From Flavobacteriia bacterium (GTDB lineage: Bacteria; Bacteroidota; Bacteroidia; Flavobacteriales_D; Crocinitomicaceae), in the NCBI GenBank assembly GCA_009923965.1, contig RFSL01000064.1, positions 1-6,086 on the forward strand: 6,086 nt of DNA, in the 5' to 3' direction. The notes under the pieces are model-generated. The model searched no databases. It was given only the letters and a program-made list of their open reading frames with translations, and was not told the origin of the DNA. Shown one piece after another: positions 1-5,923 of the stretch. Position 1 is the first letter of the stretch. Each line of letters begins with the position of its first letter. The position numbers and the translations under genes are program-made.

Positions 1-1506
1 CAATATTACATCAACCTCTTAGAAACCGATCCATCTCAAGAAGCGTATGGAGACTCAATTGCAGTTTTGGGAATTGGCACTTTTTTAAACCATGCAAGAA
101 ATAGATTAAATGCAACTATTTTGAGTGTTTACCATACTGTAGAACATAAACTCTTCGCAGGATTCAAAAACAATGAGCGCAGTAAATATGTCAGTAAAAT
201 ACTAAAATGGGGAACACAAATTCAAAAAGATGTTTTTAATGACGTTTTAAGTGAATGGAAAATGGTTGATTCCGCAGGCTATAGTTTACCACAAACAAAT
301 CAATCGAAACTTGAATTATTTGAAACAATAAAAGGAAATCTACAGCTACAGACATATCGAATTACGGGATTTATGCAATTTAATTCAACTTGGTCAACTC
401 TAAAGAAAAATCAACTTGTTGAAATCAGTAAAAAAGTGAAAGTCAATGGCTCAAAAGAAAAACAAGTATTTACAGAAATAATTCGTGAAGCTTCAACTAA
501 GTTTGCTTTAGCTCTTGGGGTTAGAGCAGGATATACGAGTATCAATCAAGAATTATTTTTCACGCCAAGAATTTCTTTTACTTTTTTTCCTAATGCTTTC
601 ATGGTTAAAGACTCTAAAATTGCAAAAAGAAACATAAGTTATCGTTTTGCTTCAGGACTTTATTATCAACCGCCATTTTACAGAGAATTTAGAACTTTTG
701 ATGGAAACTTAAACTTGAGTGTTAAATCCCAAAAATCATTGCATTTTGTTGCAGGCACAGATATTTACTTCAATATGTGGGGAAGGGAAGTCCCATTTAA
801 ATTAACTTCTGAGATTTTCTATAAATATTTATGGGATGTTAATCCATATGAAATTGACAATGTAAGAACCCGCTATTTTGCTGAAAACAATGCTGTGGCA
901 TACGCTTATGGAATAGATGCTAATCTTCACGGACAATTTGTGGAAGGAATAGAAACATTCTTTAAAATTGGACTTCTTTCAACCAAGGAGGATATAAAAA
1001 ATGATTGGTATAAAGAATACTATAATGCAGCAGGAGAAAGAATTATTTTTGGGTACAGCGAAGATCAACTTGTTGTAGACAGTGCAACAATTTATCCAGG
1101 TTATGTGCCACGACCAACAGACCAGTTTTTCACATTTGGCGCTTTAGTCCAAGATCAAATGCCAGGTCTTGAAAATTTTACTGTTCAAATGGGCATGCAA
1201 TTTGGCTCTCGACTTCCATATGGTCCTCCTGATCATTCGCGTTACAAAGATACTTTGAGAATGAAATCCTATTTCAGAGTAGACCTTGGGATGTCATATG
1301 CTTTAATTTCAAAAAAATCGAAAAAACAAAATTTCTGGAACAAGAATTTTTCTGAAGCAGAAATATCATTTGAAGTTTTTAACCTTTTGGGAATAAACAA
1401 TGTTCTCTCTAAACAATGGATTCAAGACGTAGAAGGAAAATATTATTCCATTCCAAATTATTTGACTTCTAGAAGATATAATTTGAAATTTATCCTCCGA
1501 CTCTAA
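1..1506 (+). CDS. TonB-dependent outer-membrane receptor, C-terminal part (5' end outside window)
   Basis: The frame is open from base 1, so the gene is cut by the window edge. The first in-window start-like codon (TTG at 67) is internal and is not the real start; 501 codons of the C-terminus are visible. What is present is beta-barrel: alternating polar/aromatic strands throughout, the block RLPYGPP (1210-1230) followed by RMKSYFRVDLGMSYAL (about 1258-1305), the block FEVFNLLGINNVLS (about 1372-1413), and a terminal strand YLTSRRYNLKFILRL ending at the stop. These blocks are, from memory, typical of Bacteroidota receptors with a carboxypeptidase-like regulatory domain at the N-terminus. The signal peptide, that domain and most or all of the plug are upstream and cannot be judged. 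Such receptors import a ligand across the outer membrane using TonB/ExbBD energy. The ligand is unknown and no SusD-like partner follows. The last residue is Leu rather than the usual aromatic. The stop overlaps the convergent regulator gene by 4 bases. Confidence 0.85.
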   Translation, partial: QYYINLLETDPSQEAYGDSIAVLGIGTFLNHARNRLNATILSVYHTVEHKLFAGFKNNERSKYVSKILKWGTQIQKDVFNDVLSEWKMVDSAGYSLPQTNQSKLELFETIKGNLQLQTYRITGFMQFNSTWSTLKKNQLVEISKKVKVNGSKEKQVFTEIIREASTKFALALGVRAGYTSINQELFFTPRISFTFFPNAFMVKDSKIAKRNISYRFASGLYYQPPFYREFRTFDGNLNLSVKSQKSLHFVAGTDIYFNMWGREVPFKLTSEIFYKYLWDVNPYEIDNVRTRYFAENNAVAYAYGIDANLHGQFVEGIETFFKIGLLSTKEDIKNDWYKEYYNAAGERIIFGYSEDQLVVDSATIYPGYVPRPTDQFFTFGALVQDQMPGLENFTVQMGMQFGSRLPYGPPDHSRYKDTLRMKSYFRVDLGMSYALISKKSKKQNFWNKNFSEAEISFEVFNLLGINNVLSKQWIQDVEGKYYSIPNYLTSRRYNLKFILRL

Positions 1507-2177
1507 GCAACAGGTGCAAATAGAAATTTATTCGGAGAAACTAAATTTGTCTTTACTGCATACATTACAATTCCTGCAGTGTTCTTAACACCTAATTTGG
1601 CCATAATATTTTTTCGGTGCGTATTAACAGTATGCTTGCTTAAAAATAACTGAATAGCAATTTGTTCGTTCGTTAAACCCTCAGCAATCAAGATTATTAT
1701 TTCATTTTCCCTTTCTGAAACAACAACAGCTTCACATGAAAAAGATTCAAAATCTAAGTCGTTTACATCAATATTTGCGCGCTGAATACTTTCTAAAATC
1801 TGACCACAAAAAAATTTGTTGCCATTTCCTGTTTCTTTCACTGCCATTAAAATCTCATTAACATCACAGTCTTTTTTTATATAGCTACTTATTCCAGAAC
1901 GGAGAGCGTCTACAAGCGTTTGAGGACTTTGTTCTGCAGTAATCGCGACAAAACGAATTCGCTTATTTATACTTAAAACCTTTGGAATAATATCGATATT
2001 AAAACCACTAGAGGTATAATCTATCAAGACCAATGAAGTATCAAATGATTTAACTTGCGCTAGAAGTTCTTCACCATTATGAGCTTCACTAACAATTGTA
2101 ATGGCTTTATCATTCGAAAAAATAGCGCGTAAACCAATTCGAATTAAATCATTACTATCTGCAAGAATTAAATTCAT
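1503..2177 (-). CDS. NarL/FixJ-family response regulator (receiver + LuxR-type HTH)
   Basis: A 224-residue cytoplasmic transcription factor. Residues 1-115 form a receiver domain: acidic site ADSND (D7), phospho-acceptor D53 in VLIDYTSSGF, switch Thr T80 in VAIT, and K102 in YIKKD. Residues about 150-212 form a LuxR-type DNA-binding domain, with VSERENEIIILIAEGLTNEQIA and the recognition helix in LSKHTVNTHRKNIMAKLGV. Length and domain order are standard. The start at 2177 was chosen because the receiver begins directly there (MNLILAD) and a promoter-like box lies 26 bases upstream; the reading frame stays open to 2348, but that extension is Cys/Phe-rich, resembles no domain and would run through the promoter into the neighbouring gene. 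The second acidic residue of the usual DD pair is Ser (S8), so phosphorylation chemistry may differ. No histidine kinase is adjacent, so it is an orphan here and its input and targets are unknown. Confidence 0.93.
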   Translation of the reverse strand: MNLILADSNDLIRIGLRAIFSNDKAITIVSEAHNGEELLAQVKSFDTSLVLIDYTSSGFNIDIIPKVLSINKRIRFVAITAEQSPQTLVDALRSGISSYIKKDCDVNEILMAVKETGNGNKFFCGQILESIQRANIDVNDLDFESFSCEAVVVSERENEIIILIAEGLTNEQIAIQLFLSKHTVNTHRKNIMAKLGVKNTAGIVMYAVKTNLVSPNKFLFAPVA

Positions 2178-2203
2178 CTTATTTAGAATAGTTTTAAACA
2201 AGG

Positions 2204-2234
2204 CAAATATACTACTGAAATTTGACCTAAGCAA
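2204..2234 (-). promoter_or_regulatory. Bacteroidota-type promoter for the response regulator
   Basis: Reading the minus strand, a TTG (complement of 2232-2234) is followed by 20 bases and then TATATTTG (complement of 2204-2211). This fits the known Bacteroidota consensus of a -33 TTG and a -7 TAnnTTTG with a spacer near 19-21. The box ends 26 bases before the ATG at 2177, which implies a short leader of about 20 bases. It lies in the 129-bp spacer shared with the divergent sua5 gene. Confidence 0.6.
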
Positions 2235-2279
2235 GATAATAGAAAAAAAGGTGCTTCCTAAATAAGAGCAACAAATCTG

Positions 2280-2287
2280 TATATTTG
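2280..2287 (+). promoter_or_regulatory. Probable -7 box for sua5
   Basis: TATATTTG matches the Bacteroidota -7 consensus TAnnTTTG and lies 19 bases before the sua5 ATG, giving a leader of only about 14 bases. I do not see a good TTG at the usual -33 distance, so this is weaker than the other promoter calls. No convincing Shine-Dalgarno sequence is present: GGTGAG touches the start codon directly, which is too close to act as one. Confidence 0.45.
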
Positions 2288-2306
2288 CAAAAAAGTAATT
2301 GGTGAG

Positions 2307-3272
2307 ATGAAGACAATAATTGGAACAACTATTCAAGAGGCCATTCACTTATTAAAATCTGGAGAATTAGTAGCTATTCCTACGGAAACAGTTTATGGAC
2401 TTGCAGCAAACGGATGCAATACAGCAGCTGTCAAGAAAATTTATGAAGCAAAAAATCGACCGAATTCCAATCCCCTCATTCTACATTTTGCAAGTATTGA
2501 GAAAATTAATCCTTATGTGCTTGATTTTCCACAAGAGCTCTTAAATTTAGCCAATAAATTTTGGCCAGGTCCCTTAACAATTCTTTTGAAGAAAAGTGAA
2601 CTTGTGCCTAATGAAATAACAGCAAATCAAGAATTGGTAGCAGTTCGTGTTCCAAATCACCCCATGTTAAATGCTATTCTCCGTGAATTAGATTTTCCAC
2701 TTGCTGCACCTAGCGCAAACCTCTACGGAATGGTAAGTCCAACAAAAGCTGAGCATGTTATGCAAGATCTAAATGGTAAGATTCCGTATATTTTAGATGG
2801 TGGCGCTTGTGAAAATGGATTGGAATCAACAATTATTGGCCTTCATGAAAAGAAAGTTGTTGTTTATCGCTTAGGCAGTATTTCTCTTGAGGACTTAACA
2901 GCGGAACTTTCTTATACCCCAGAATTAAAAAATACGAGTGAAAAACAAGTTATAACAAGCGGAATGGTAGAACATCACTATGCGCCTAAAACCCCGTTTT
3001 TTTTCTTTAATGAAACTAGTATTGATTATTCAGAGAAAAATAATGGCTTCATATTTTTTAAAGATAAACATCCCTCTATCGATGATAGTAATATGATAAT
3101 TTTAAGTAAATCCGGAGATTTAAAGGAAGCTGCAGCTAATTTATACGACGCTGTGATAGAAATGGATAAGCTAGAATTTACGGCTCTTTTTATTGAGAGA
3201 TTACCTGACTTCGGGCTTGGAAAAACGATGAACGACAGACTAAATCGATCTACTCTAAAATTTAGGACGTAA
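2307..3272 (+). CDS. sua5: L-threonylcarbamoyladenylate synthase, long Sua5 form (YrdC domain + Sua5 domain)
   Basis: A 321-residue cytoplasmic enzyme that makes threonylcarbamoyl-AMP from threonine, bicarbonate and ATP; TsaD and partners then transfer the group to A37 of ANN-decoding tRNAs (t6A). The YrdC catalytic domain spans about residues 5-195, with IPTETVYGLAANG (24-36), the K-x-R motif KNRPNSNPLILH (49-60), FWPGPLTILL (85-94), VAVRVPNHP (111-119), the S-x-N motif APSAN (134-138), LDGGACENGLESTIIG (163-178) and RLGSIS (188-193). A linker with the HHYAPKTP signature (223-230) leads into a Sua5 domain that ends with LPDFGLGKTMNDRLNRST. The linker and second domain distinguish Sua5 from the shorter TsaC. 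The ATG start gives the family's usual short N-terminus of about 20 residues before the TETVYG block and sits just downstream of a promoter-like box. All key motifs look intact. It is convergent with rpmE2, another translation gene, and single-gene in its direction. Confidence 0.96.
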   Translation: MKTIIGTTIQEAIHLLKSGELVAIPTETVYGLAANGCNTAAVKKIYEAKNRPNSNPLILHFASIEKINPYVLDFPQELLNLANKFWPGPLTILLKKSELVPNEITANQELVAVRVPNHPMLNAILRELDFPLAAPSANLYGMVSPTKAEHVMQDLNGKIPYILDGGACENGLESTIIGLHEKKVVVYRLGSISLEDLTAELSYTPELKNTSEKQVITSGMVEHHYAPKTPFFFFNETSIDYSEKNNGFIFFKDKHPSIDDSNMIILSKSGDLKEAAANLYDAVIEMDKLEFTALFIERLPDFGLGKTMNDRLNRSTLKFRT

Positions 3273-3294
3273 AAAAGCCTCCAAATGAAGGCTT
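3271..3294 (-). terminator. Intrinsic terminator for rpmE2, possibly bidirectional
   Basis: AAGCCT (3275-3280) and AGGCTT (3289-3294) form a perfect 6-bp stem with an 8-base loop. Read on the minus strand the stem ends in an unbroken run of six Ts (complement of 3271-3276), the classic intrinsic form, 26 bases past the rpmE2 stop. On the plus strand the hairpin directly follows the sua5 stop but is followed by AAAATA, not a T run, so it would terminate sua5 less well. The sua5 TAA is itself inside the minus-strand T-tract. Confidence 0.75.
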
Positions 3295-3312
3295 AAAATA
3301 TCTATCTATTTC

Positions 3313-3329
3313 TTGAAATTTTATTTCAA
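3313..3329. repeat. Short perfect inverted repeat across the rpmE2 stop codon
   Basis: TTGAAAT (3313-3319) and ATTTCAA (3323-3329) make a 7-bp stem with a 3-base loop. The rpmE2 stop (3321-3323) lies at the loop. It is A/T-rich and has no T-tract of its own, so I see it as a possible 3'-end hairpin upstream of the real terminator rather than a terminator. It could be chance in AT-rich DNA. Confidence 0.3.
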
Positions 3330-3575
3330 ATGACGACCGTAACGATTTTTAAATTTATCAATTCTACCTGCTGTATCAACAAATTGAGCAATTCCAGTAA
3401 AGAATGGATGTGACTTATGCGAAATATCTAATTTCACTAAAGGGTATTCTTTTCCATCTTCCCAAGTAATAGTTTCTTTAGTAATTGAGCAAGAAGGGCA
3501 AACAAAAGAATAGTCGTTTGACATGTCTTTGAATACAACTAATCTATAGTCATCTGGATGTGTTTCTTTTTTCAT
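3321..3575 (-). CDS. rpmE2: 50S ribosomal protein L31, type B
   Basis: An 84-residue large-subunit ribosomal protein, normal length for type B L31. The N-terminus MKKETHPDDYRLVVFKDMS, the middle TKETITWEDGKEYPLVKLDIS, and SHPFFTG (55-61) followed by VDTAGRIDKFKNRYG (66-80) are the family's hallmark blocks. Type A L31 carries zinc-binding cysteines (CxC and CxxC); here the second pair before HPFFTG is absent (SHKSHPFFTG), which supports type B. Oddly, a CPSC motif (C26, C29) appears in the segment where type B proteins usually have Thr/Ser, and these are the only cysteines. The gene is alone on its strand, with a good promoter upstream and an intrinsic terminator downstream, so it is probably a single-gene transcript. 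The ATG is preceded by an A-rich stretch and no Shine-Dalgarno sequence, as is usual in Bacteroidota. Confidence 0.96.
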   Translation of the reverse strand: MKKETHPDDYRLVVFKDMSNDYSFVCPSCSITKETITWEDGKEYPLVKLDISHKSHPFFTGIAQFVDTAGRIDKFKNRYGRHLK

Positions 3576-3606
3576 TTTAATGTAATTACTGTTTGAAAAT
3601 GGATTG

Positions 3607-3636
3607 CAAATTTACTTAAAAGTTTTTGAAATGCAA
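3607..3636 (-). promoter_or_regulatory. Bacteroidota-type promoter for rpmE2
   Basis: On the minus strand, TTG (complement of 3634-3636), a 19-base spacer and TAAATTTG (complement of 3607-3614) match the -33/-7 consensus fully. The box ends 31 bases upstream of the rpmE2 ATG, predicting a leader of about 25 bases. This is the clearest promoter in the window. Confidence 0.7.
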
Positions 3637-3708
3637 TAATAATCTCTAATTAAATCCATTTCATTAAATCATTTTAACATTTACTAGGTGATAAATAGAA
3701 TAAATCGC

Positions 3709-3740
3709 TTGAAAAACACAAAAAGAAAGTCCTATTTTTG
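3709..3740 (+). promoter_or_regulatory. Bacteroidota-type promoter for the lpxD-like/phosphatase operon
   Basis: TTG (3709-3711), a 21-base spacer and TATTTTTG (3733-3740) match the -33/-7 consensus. Transcription would start near 3746, about 10 bases before the ATG at 3756. This decides the start of the downstream gene: the alternative in-frame TTG at 3738 is part of the -7 box and would not be in the transcript. The rest of the 180-bp divergent spacer (3576-3755) is plain AT-rich sequence in which I see no gene, repeat or riboswitch. Confidence 0.6.
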
Positions 3741-3755
3741 AAGGATAATCTACCT

Positions 3756-4676
3756 ATGAAGTTAACCAGGCCATATTCACTGCTTGAAATTAGCACCTTG
3801 CTTTCTTGTGAATTTGTTGGGGAAGAAAACCATGTTATTTCGGGTATAAATGAAATTCACATGGTTGAAATTGGGGACATTGTTTTCGTTGATCACCCAA
3901 AATATTATGATAAAGCATTTCAATCTGATGCTACTACAATAATTATTGATAAAATTGTTCCTTGTCCACCTGGAAAAGCGCTATTGATAATGGATCAACC
4001 TTTTGATGGATTTAATTTTCTAACGAATTACTTTAGTCCAATCGAAGAACCAAAAGAAGATAACCAAGCTTTTATTCATCCAAGTGCCATTATTTACCCC
4101 AATGTATATATTGGTAATAAAGTAAAAATTGGGGAAAATTGCCGGATTTATTCTGGTGTAAGCCTAATGGACAAAACAGAAATTGGAGAGAATGTAATCA
4201 TTGGTGCAAATACTGTTATTGGACACAATGCTTTCTATTACAAGAAAAAAACTGCTTCGTATGAACGAATGCATACCTGTGGATTTGTCAAAATTGCCTC
4301 GGATGTAGAAATAGGCGCTCTTTGTACAATCGATGCAGGTGTAACTGGAGTTACAACTATTGGAAAAGGAACTAAAATTGATAACCAAGTTCATATTGGT
4401 CACGATACAAAAGTCGGCGAAAATTGCCTCTTTGCCGCTGGAGTTGGAATAGCTGGTTGTGCAACAATTATGAACAATGTAATCTTATGGGGTCAAGTTG
4501 GATGTGCTAGCAATGTTGTTGTTGGTGAAGCTGCAGTTGTTTTAGCGCAATCTGGAATTGCGAAAAGCTTGGGAGGTGGAAAAACATATTTTGGTTCACC
4601 ATGCGCGGAAGCAAAAGAAAAATTTAGAGAAATGGTAGCACTTCGGCAATTACCAAAATTCATGAATGATCTTTAG
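3756..4676 (+). CDS. lpxD: LpxD-family UDP-3-O-acylglucosamine N-acyltransferase, Bacteroidota second-type paralog
   Basis: A 306-residue left-handed beta-helix acyltransferase. Known LpxD adds a 3-hydroxyacyl chain from acyl-ACP to the 2-amino group of UDP-3-O-acylglucosamine, the third step of lipid A synthesis, in the cytoplasm. Residues 1-100 match the LpxD uridine-binding domain: IVFVDHPKYYDKA keeps the two aromatics (F44, Y50) equivalent to the uracil-sandwiching F43 and Y49 of E. coli LpxD. Residues about 105-265 are hexapeptide repeats ([I/V]G-x4 units). GHNAFYYK (156-163), IGALCTIDAG (186-195) and KIDNQVHIGHDT (207-218) align with the catalytic region; H216 corresponds to the E. coli general base H239. 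The C-terminus AQSGIAKSLGGGKTYFGSP leads into a short helix. Differences from classical LpxD are His for Asn in NPKY and Ala for Arg in TIDRG. Bacteroidota commonly carry a classical lpxD elsewhere, so this may be a paralog with altered substrate; that is inference. The start is ATG at 3756. The phosphatase gene follows after 1 base. Confidence 0.85.
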   Translation: MKLTRPYSLLEISTLLSCEFVGEENHVISGINEIHMVEIGDIVFVDHPKYYDKAFQSDATTIIIDKIVPCPPGKALLIMDQPFDGFNFLTNYFSPIEEPKEDNQAFIHPSAIIYPNVYIGNKVKIGENCRIYSGVSLMDKTEIGENVIIGANTVIGHNAFYYKKKTASYERMHTCGFVKIASDVEIGALCTIDAGVTGVTTIGKGTKIDNQVHIGHDTKVGENCLFAAGVGIAGCATIMNNVILWGQVGCASNVVVGEAAVVLAQSGIAKSLGGGKTYFGSPCAEAKEKFREMVALRQLPKFMNDL

Positions 4677-4677
4677 T

Positions 4678-5901
4678 ATGTCATTTATTAAAAGCTCAGA
4701 TATTCAATATCAAATAGAATTGAAGGATGTAAAACTTCAAGCGTTACTTGAAATTACAAATGCAATCAATTCAAATTTACCAATCGAGCAACTATTGAAT
4801 CTTTTTTCATTTATTTTAAAAGAACAATTAGGATTTAAGAAATTTATATTACTTCATCACCAAGAAGAATGGAATTGCTTAGTAAAAACTGGATACAAAG
4901 GGAAAATAGAGCTTAAAGAAGTAGAAAAAGACTTTGAACGATTTAAGGAAATCACGCTTGTAGAATCATCAACAAATACAATTATAAAAGAGTTTCAAGC
5001 AATTGTACCGGTATTTCACTTAAACAAAGCTCTTGCTTATTTATTGATCTCAAGTAGTTCGGTATCTCATGAATTGGAACCAAGTCATTTTTCTTTTACC
5101 CAAACGCTTGCAAATATTATTGCAGTAGCAATTGAAAATCAAAGATTAGTAAAGCAAAATATTATTAAAGAACGGATTTCAAAAGATTTGGAAGTTGCTT
5201 CTGAAATGCAGAAACTACTTTTTCCATCAGAATTACCCTCTAATCGGAAAATGGATTTATCTGCACGGTATATTCCTCGTCACGCAATTGGTGGTGATTA
5301 TTATGACTTTATCCCTCTTGGAGATGAAGAATATATTATTTGTATTGCGGATGTTTCAGGTAAAGGAATTAGTGCAGCTTTGCTAATGGCAAACTTTCAA
5401 GCAACTATAAGAACACTTTTTAAATACCAGCGCTTCGAAATGACTTTTTTGATGGAAGAACTCAATAAAAAAGTAATGAAAAGTACAAAAGGAGAAAAAT
5501 TCATAACTTTTTTCATAGCACACTACAATGCGCATACTAGAAAAATGAAATACGTAAATGCTGGCCATAACCAACCATTTTTACTTCATGGAAGAAAAAT
5601 CACAGCTTTAAATGAAGGGTGTATCGGACTTGGAATGCTAGATGAATTACCTTACGTTAATGTTGGAAAATTAACCTTAAGTCCAAATACTACCTTTGTT
5701 CTCTATACAGACGGAGTTGTAGAATTAGAAAATAAAGATGGGGAGCACTTTGGAGTTAATCGTTTAATTGAAAACGTAAAGGCATATTCTACTTTAAAAA
5801 TGGAAGATATGAATAACATTCTCTTTTCAAAATTAGACGAATGGAAAGGCGAATTGAATTTTGTAGATGATACCGCCGTTTTCAGCTGTAAGTTTTTCTA
5901 A
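4678..5901 (+). CDS. SpoIIE/RsbU-type PP2C serine phosphatase with N-terminal GAF-like domain
   Basis: A 407-residue soluble protein with no signal peptide or membrane segment. Residues about 15-155 resemble a divergent GAF sensor domain (opening LQALLEITNAINSNLP, closing ANIIAVAIENQRL). A helical linker (about 155-180) runs into SEMQKLLFPSELP (175-187), the standard entry to a SpoIIE catalytic domain. Catalytic and metal motifs are complete: GGDYYDF (205-211; D207, D210), ADVSGKGISAALLMA (224-238), NAGHNQP (294-300), YTDGVVE (343-349; D345) and DDTAVFSC (397-404). It should remove phosphate from Ser/Thr, classically from an anti-anti-sigma protein in partner-switching systems, but no STAS or RsbW-like gene is visible here. 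The start ATG at 4678 lies 1 base after the upstream stop (TAGtATG), suggesting translational coupling; an in-frame ATG at 4666 would overlap the upstream gene by 11 bases and cannot be excluded. No separate promoter was seen, so it is probably transcribed with the lpxD-like gene. Confidence 0.92.
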   Translation: MSFIKSSDIQYQIELKDVKLQALLEITNAINSNLPIEQLLNLFSFILKEQLGFKKFILLHHQEEWNCLVKTGYKGKIELKEVEKDFERFKEITLVESSTNTIIKEFQAIVPVFHLNKALAYLLISSSSVSHELEPSHFSFTQTLANIIAVAIENQRLVKQNIIKERISKDLEVASEMQKLLFPSELPSNRKMDLSARYIPRHAIGGDYYDFIPLGDEEYIICIADVSGKGISAALLMANFQATIRTLFKYQRFEMTFLMEELNKKVMKSTKGEKFITFFIAHYNAHTRKMKYVNAGHNQPFLLHGRKITALNEGCIGLGMLDELPYVNVGKLTLSPNTTFVLYTDGVVELENKDGEHFGVNRLIENVKAYSTLKMEDMNNILFSKLDEWKGELNFVDDTAVFSCKFF

Positions 5902-5923
5902 AACTATTTAACAGGTTTAGAAA
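5895..5923. repeat. Inverted repeat over the convergent stop codons
   Basis: TTTCTAAA (5895-5902) and TTTAGAAA (5916-5923) are a perfect 8-bp inverted repeat with a 13-base loop. It contains the phosphatase stop (TAA, 5899-5901) in one arm and the stop of the opposite gene (5904-5906) in the loop. There is no T-tract on either side, so it is at best a weak bidirectional terminator; chance is possible in such AT-rich sequence. Confidence 0.3.

Noticed and set aside
1524..1548. AAATTTA / TAAATTT inverted repeat just after the receptor stop as a terminator
   Set aside because: The arms are purely A/T, nearly self-palindromic and inside the regulator coding sequence, with no T-tract; expected by chance in this base composition.
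2301..2306. GGTGAG as a Shine-Dalgarno sequence for sua5
   Set aside because: It abuts the ATG with no spacer, and Bacteroidota rarely rely on such sites.
2178..2348. N-terminal extension of 57 residues on the response regulator frame
   Set aside because: It is a Cys/Phe/Leu-rich low-complexity read-through that covers the promoter box and the divergent sua5 start; the receiver fold begins exactly at the ATG at 2177.
3738..3755. Upstream TTG start for the lpxD-like gene
   Set aside because: The TTG is inside the -7 promoter box TATTTTTG, and the six added residues match nothing; ATG at 3756 gives the family's usual N-terminus.
4164..4403. 79-residue minus-strand reading frame inside the lpxD-like gene
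   Set aside because: It is antisense to conserved hexapeptide repeats and has no recognisable domain or promoter; it is a shadow of the real gene.
4120..4440. Repeated short DNA words resembling a tandem repeat
   Set aside because: They encode the left-handed beta-helix hexapeptide repeats (I-G-E-N type) of the acyltransferase and are explained by the protein fold.
5195..5574. Two 63-residue frames inside the phosphatase gene
   Set aside because: Both lie in other frames of the conserved catalytic domain and look like out-of-frame translations.
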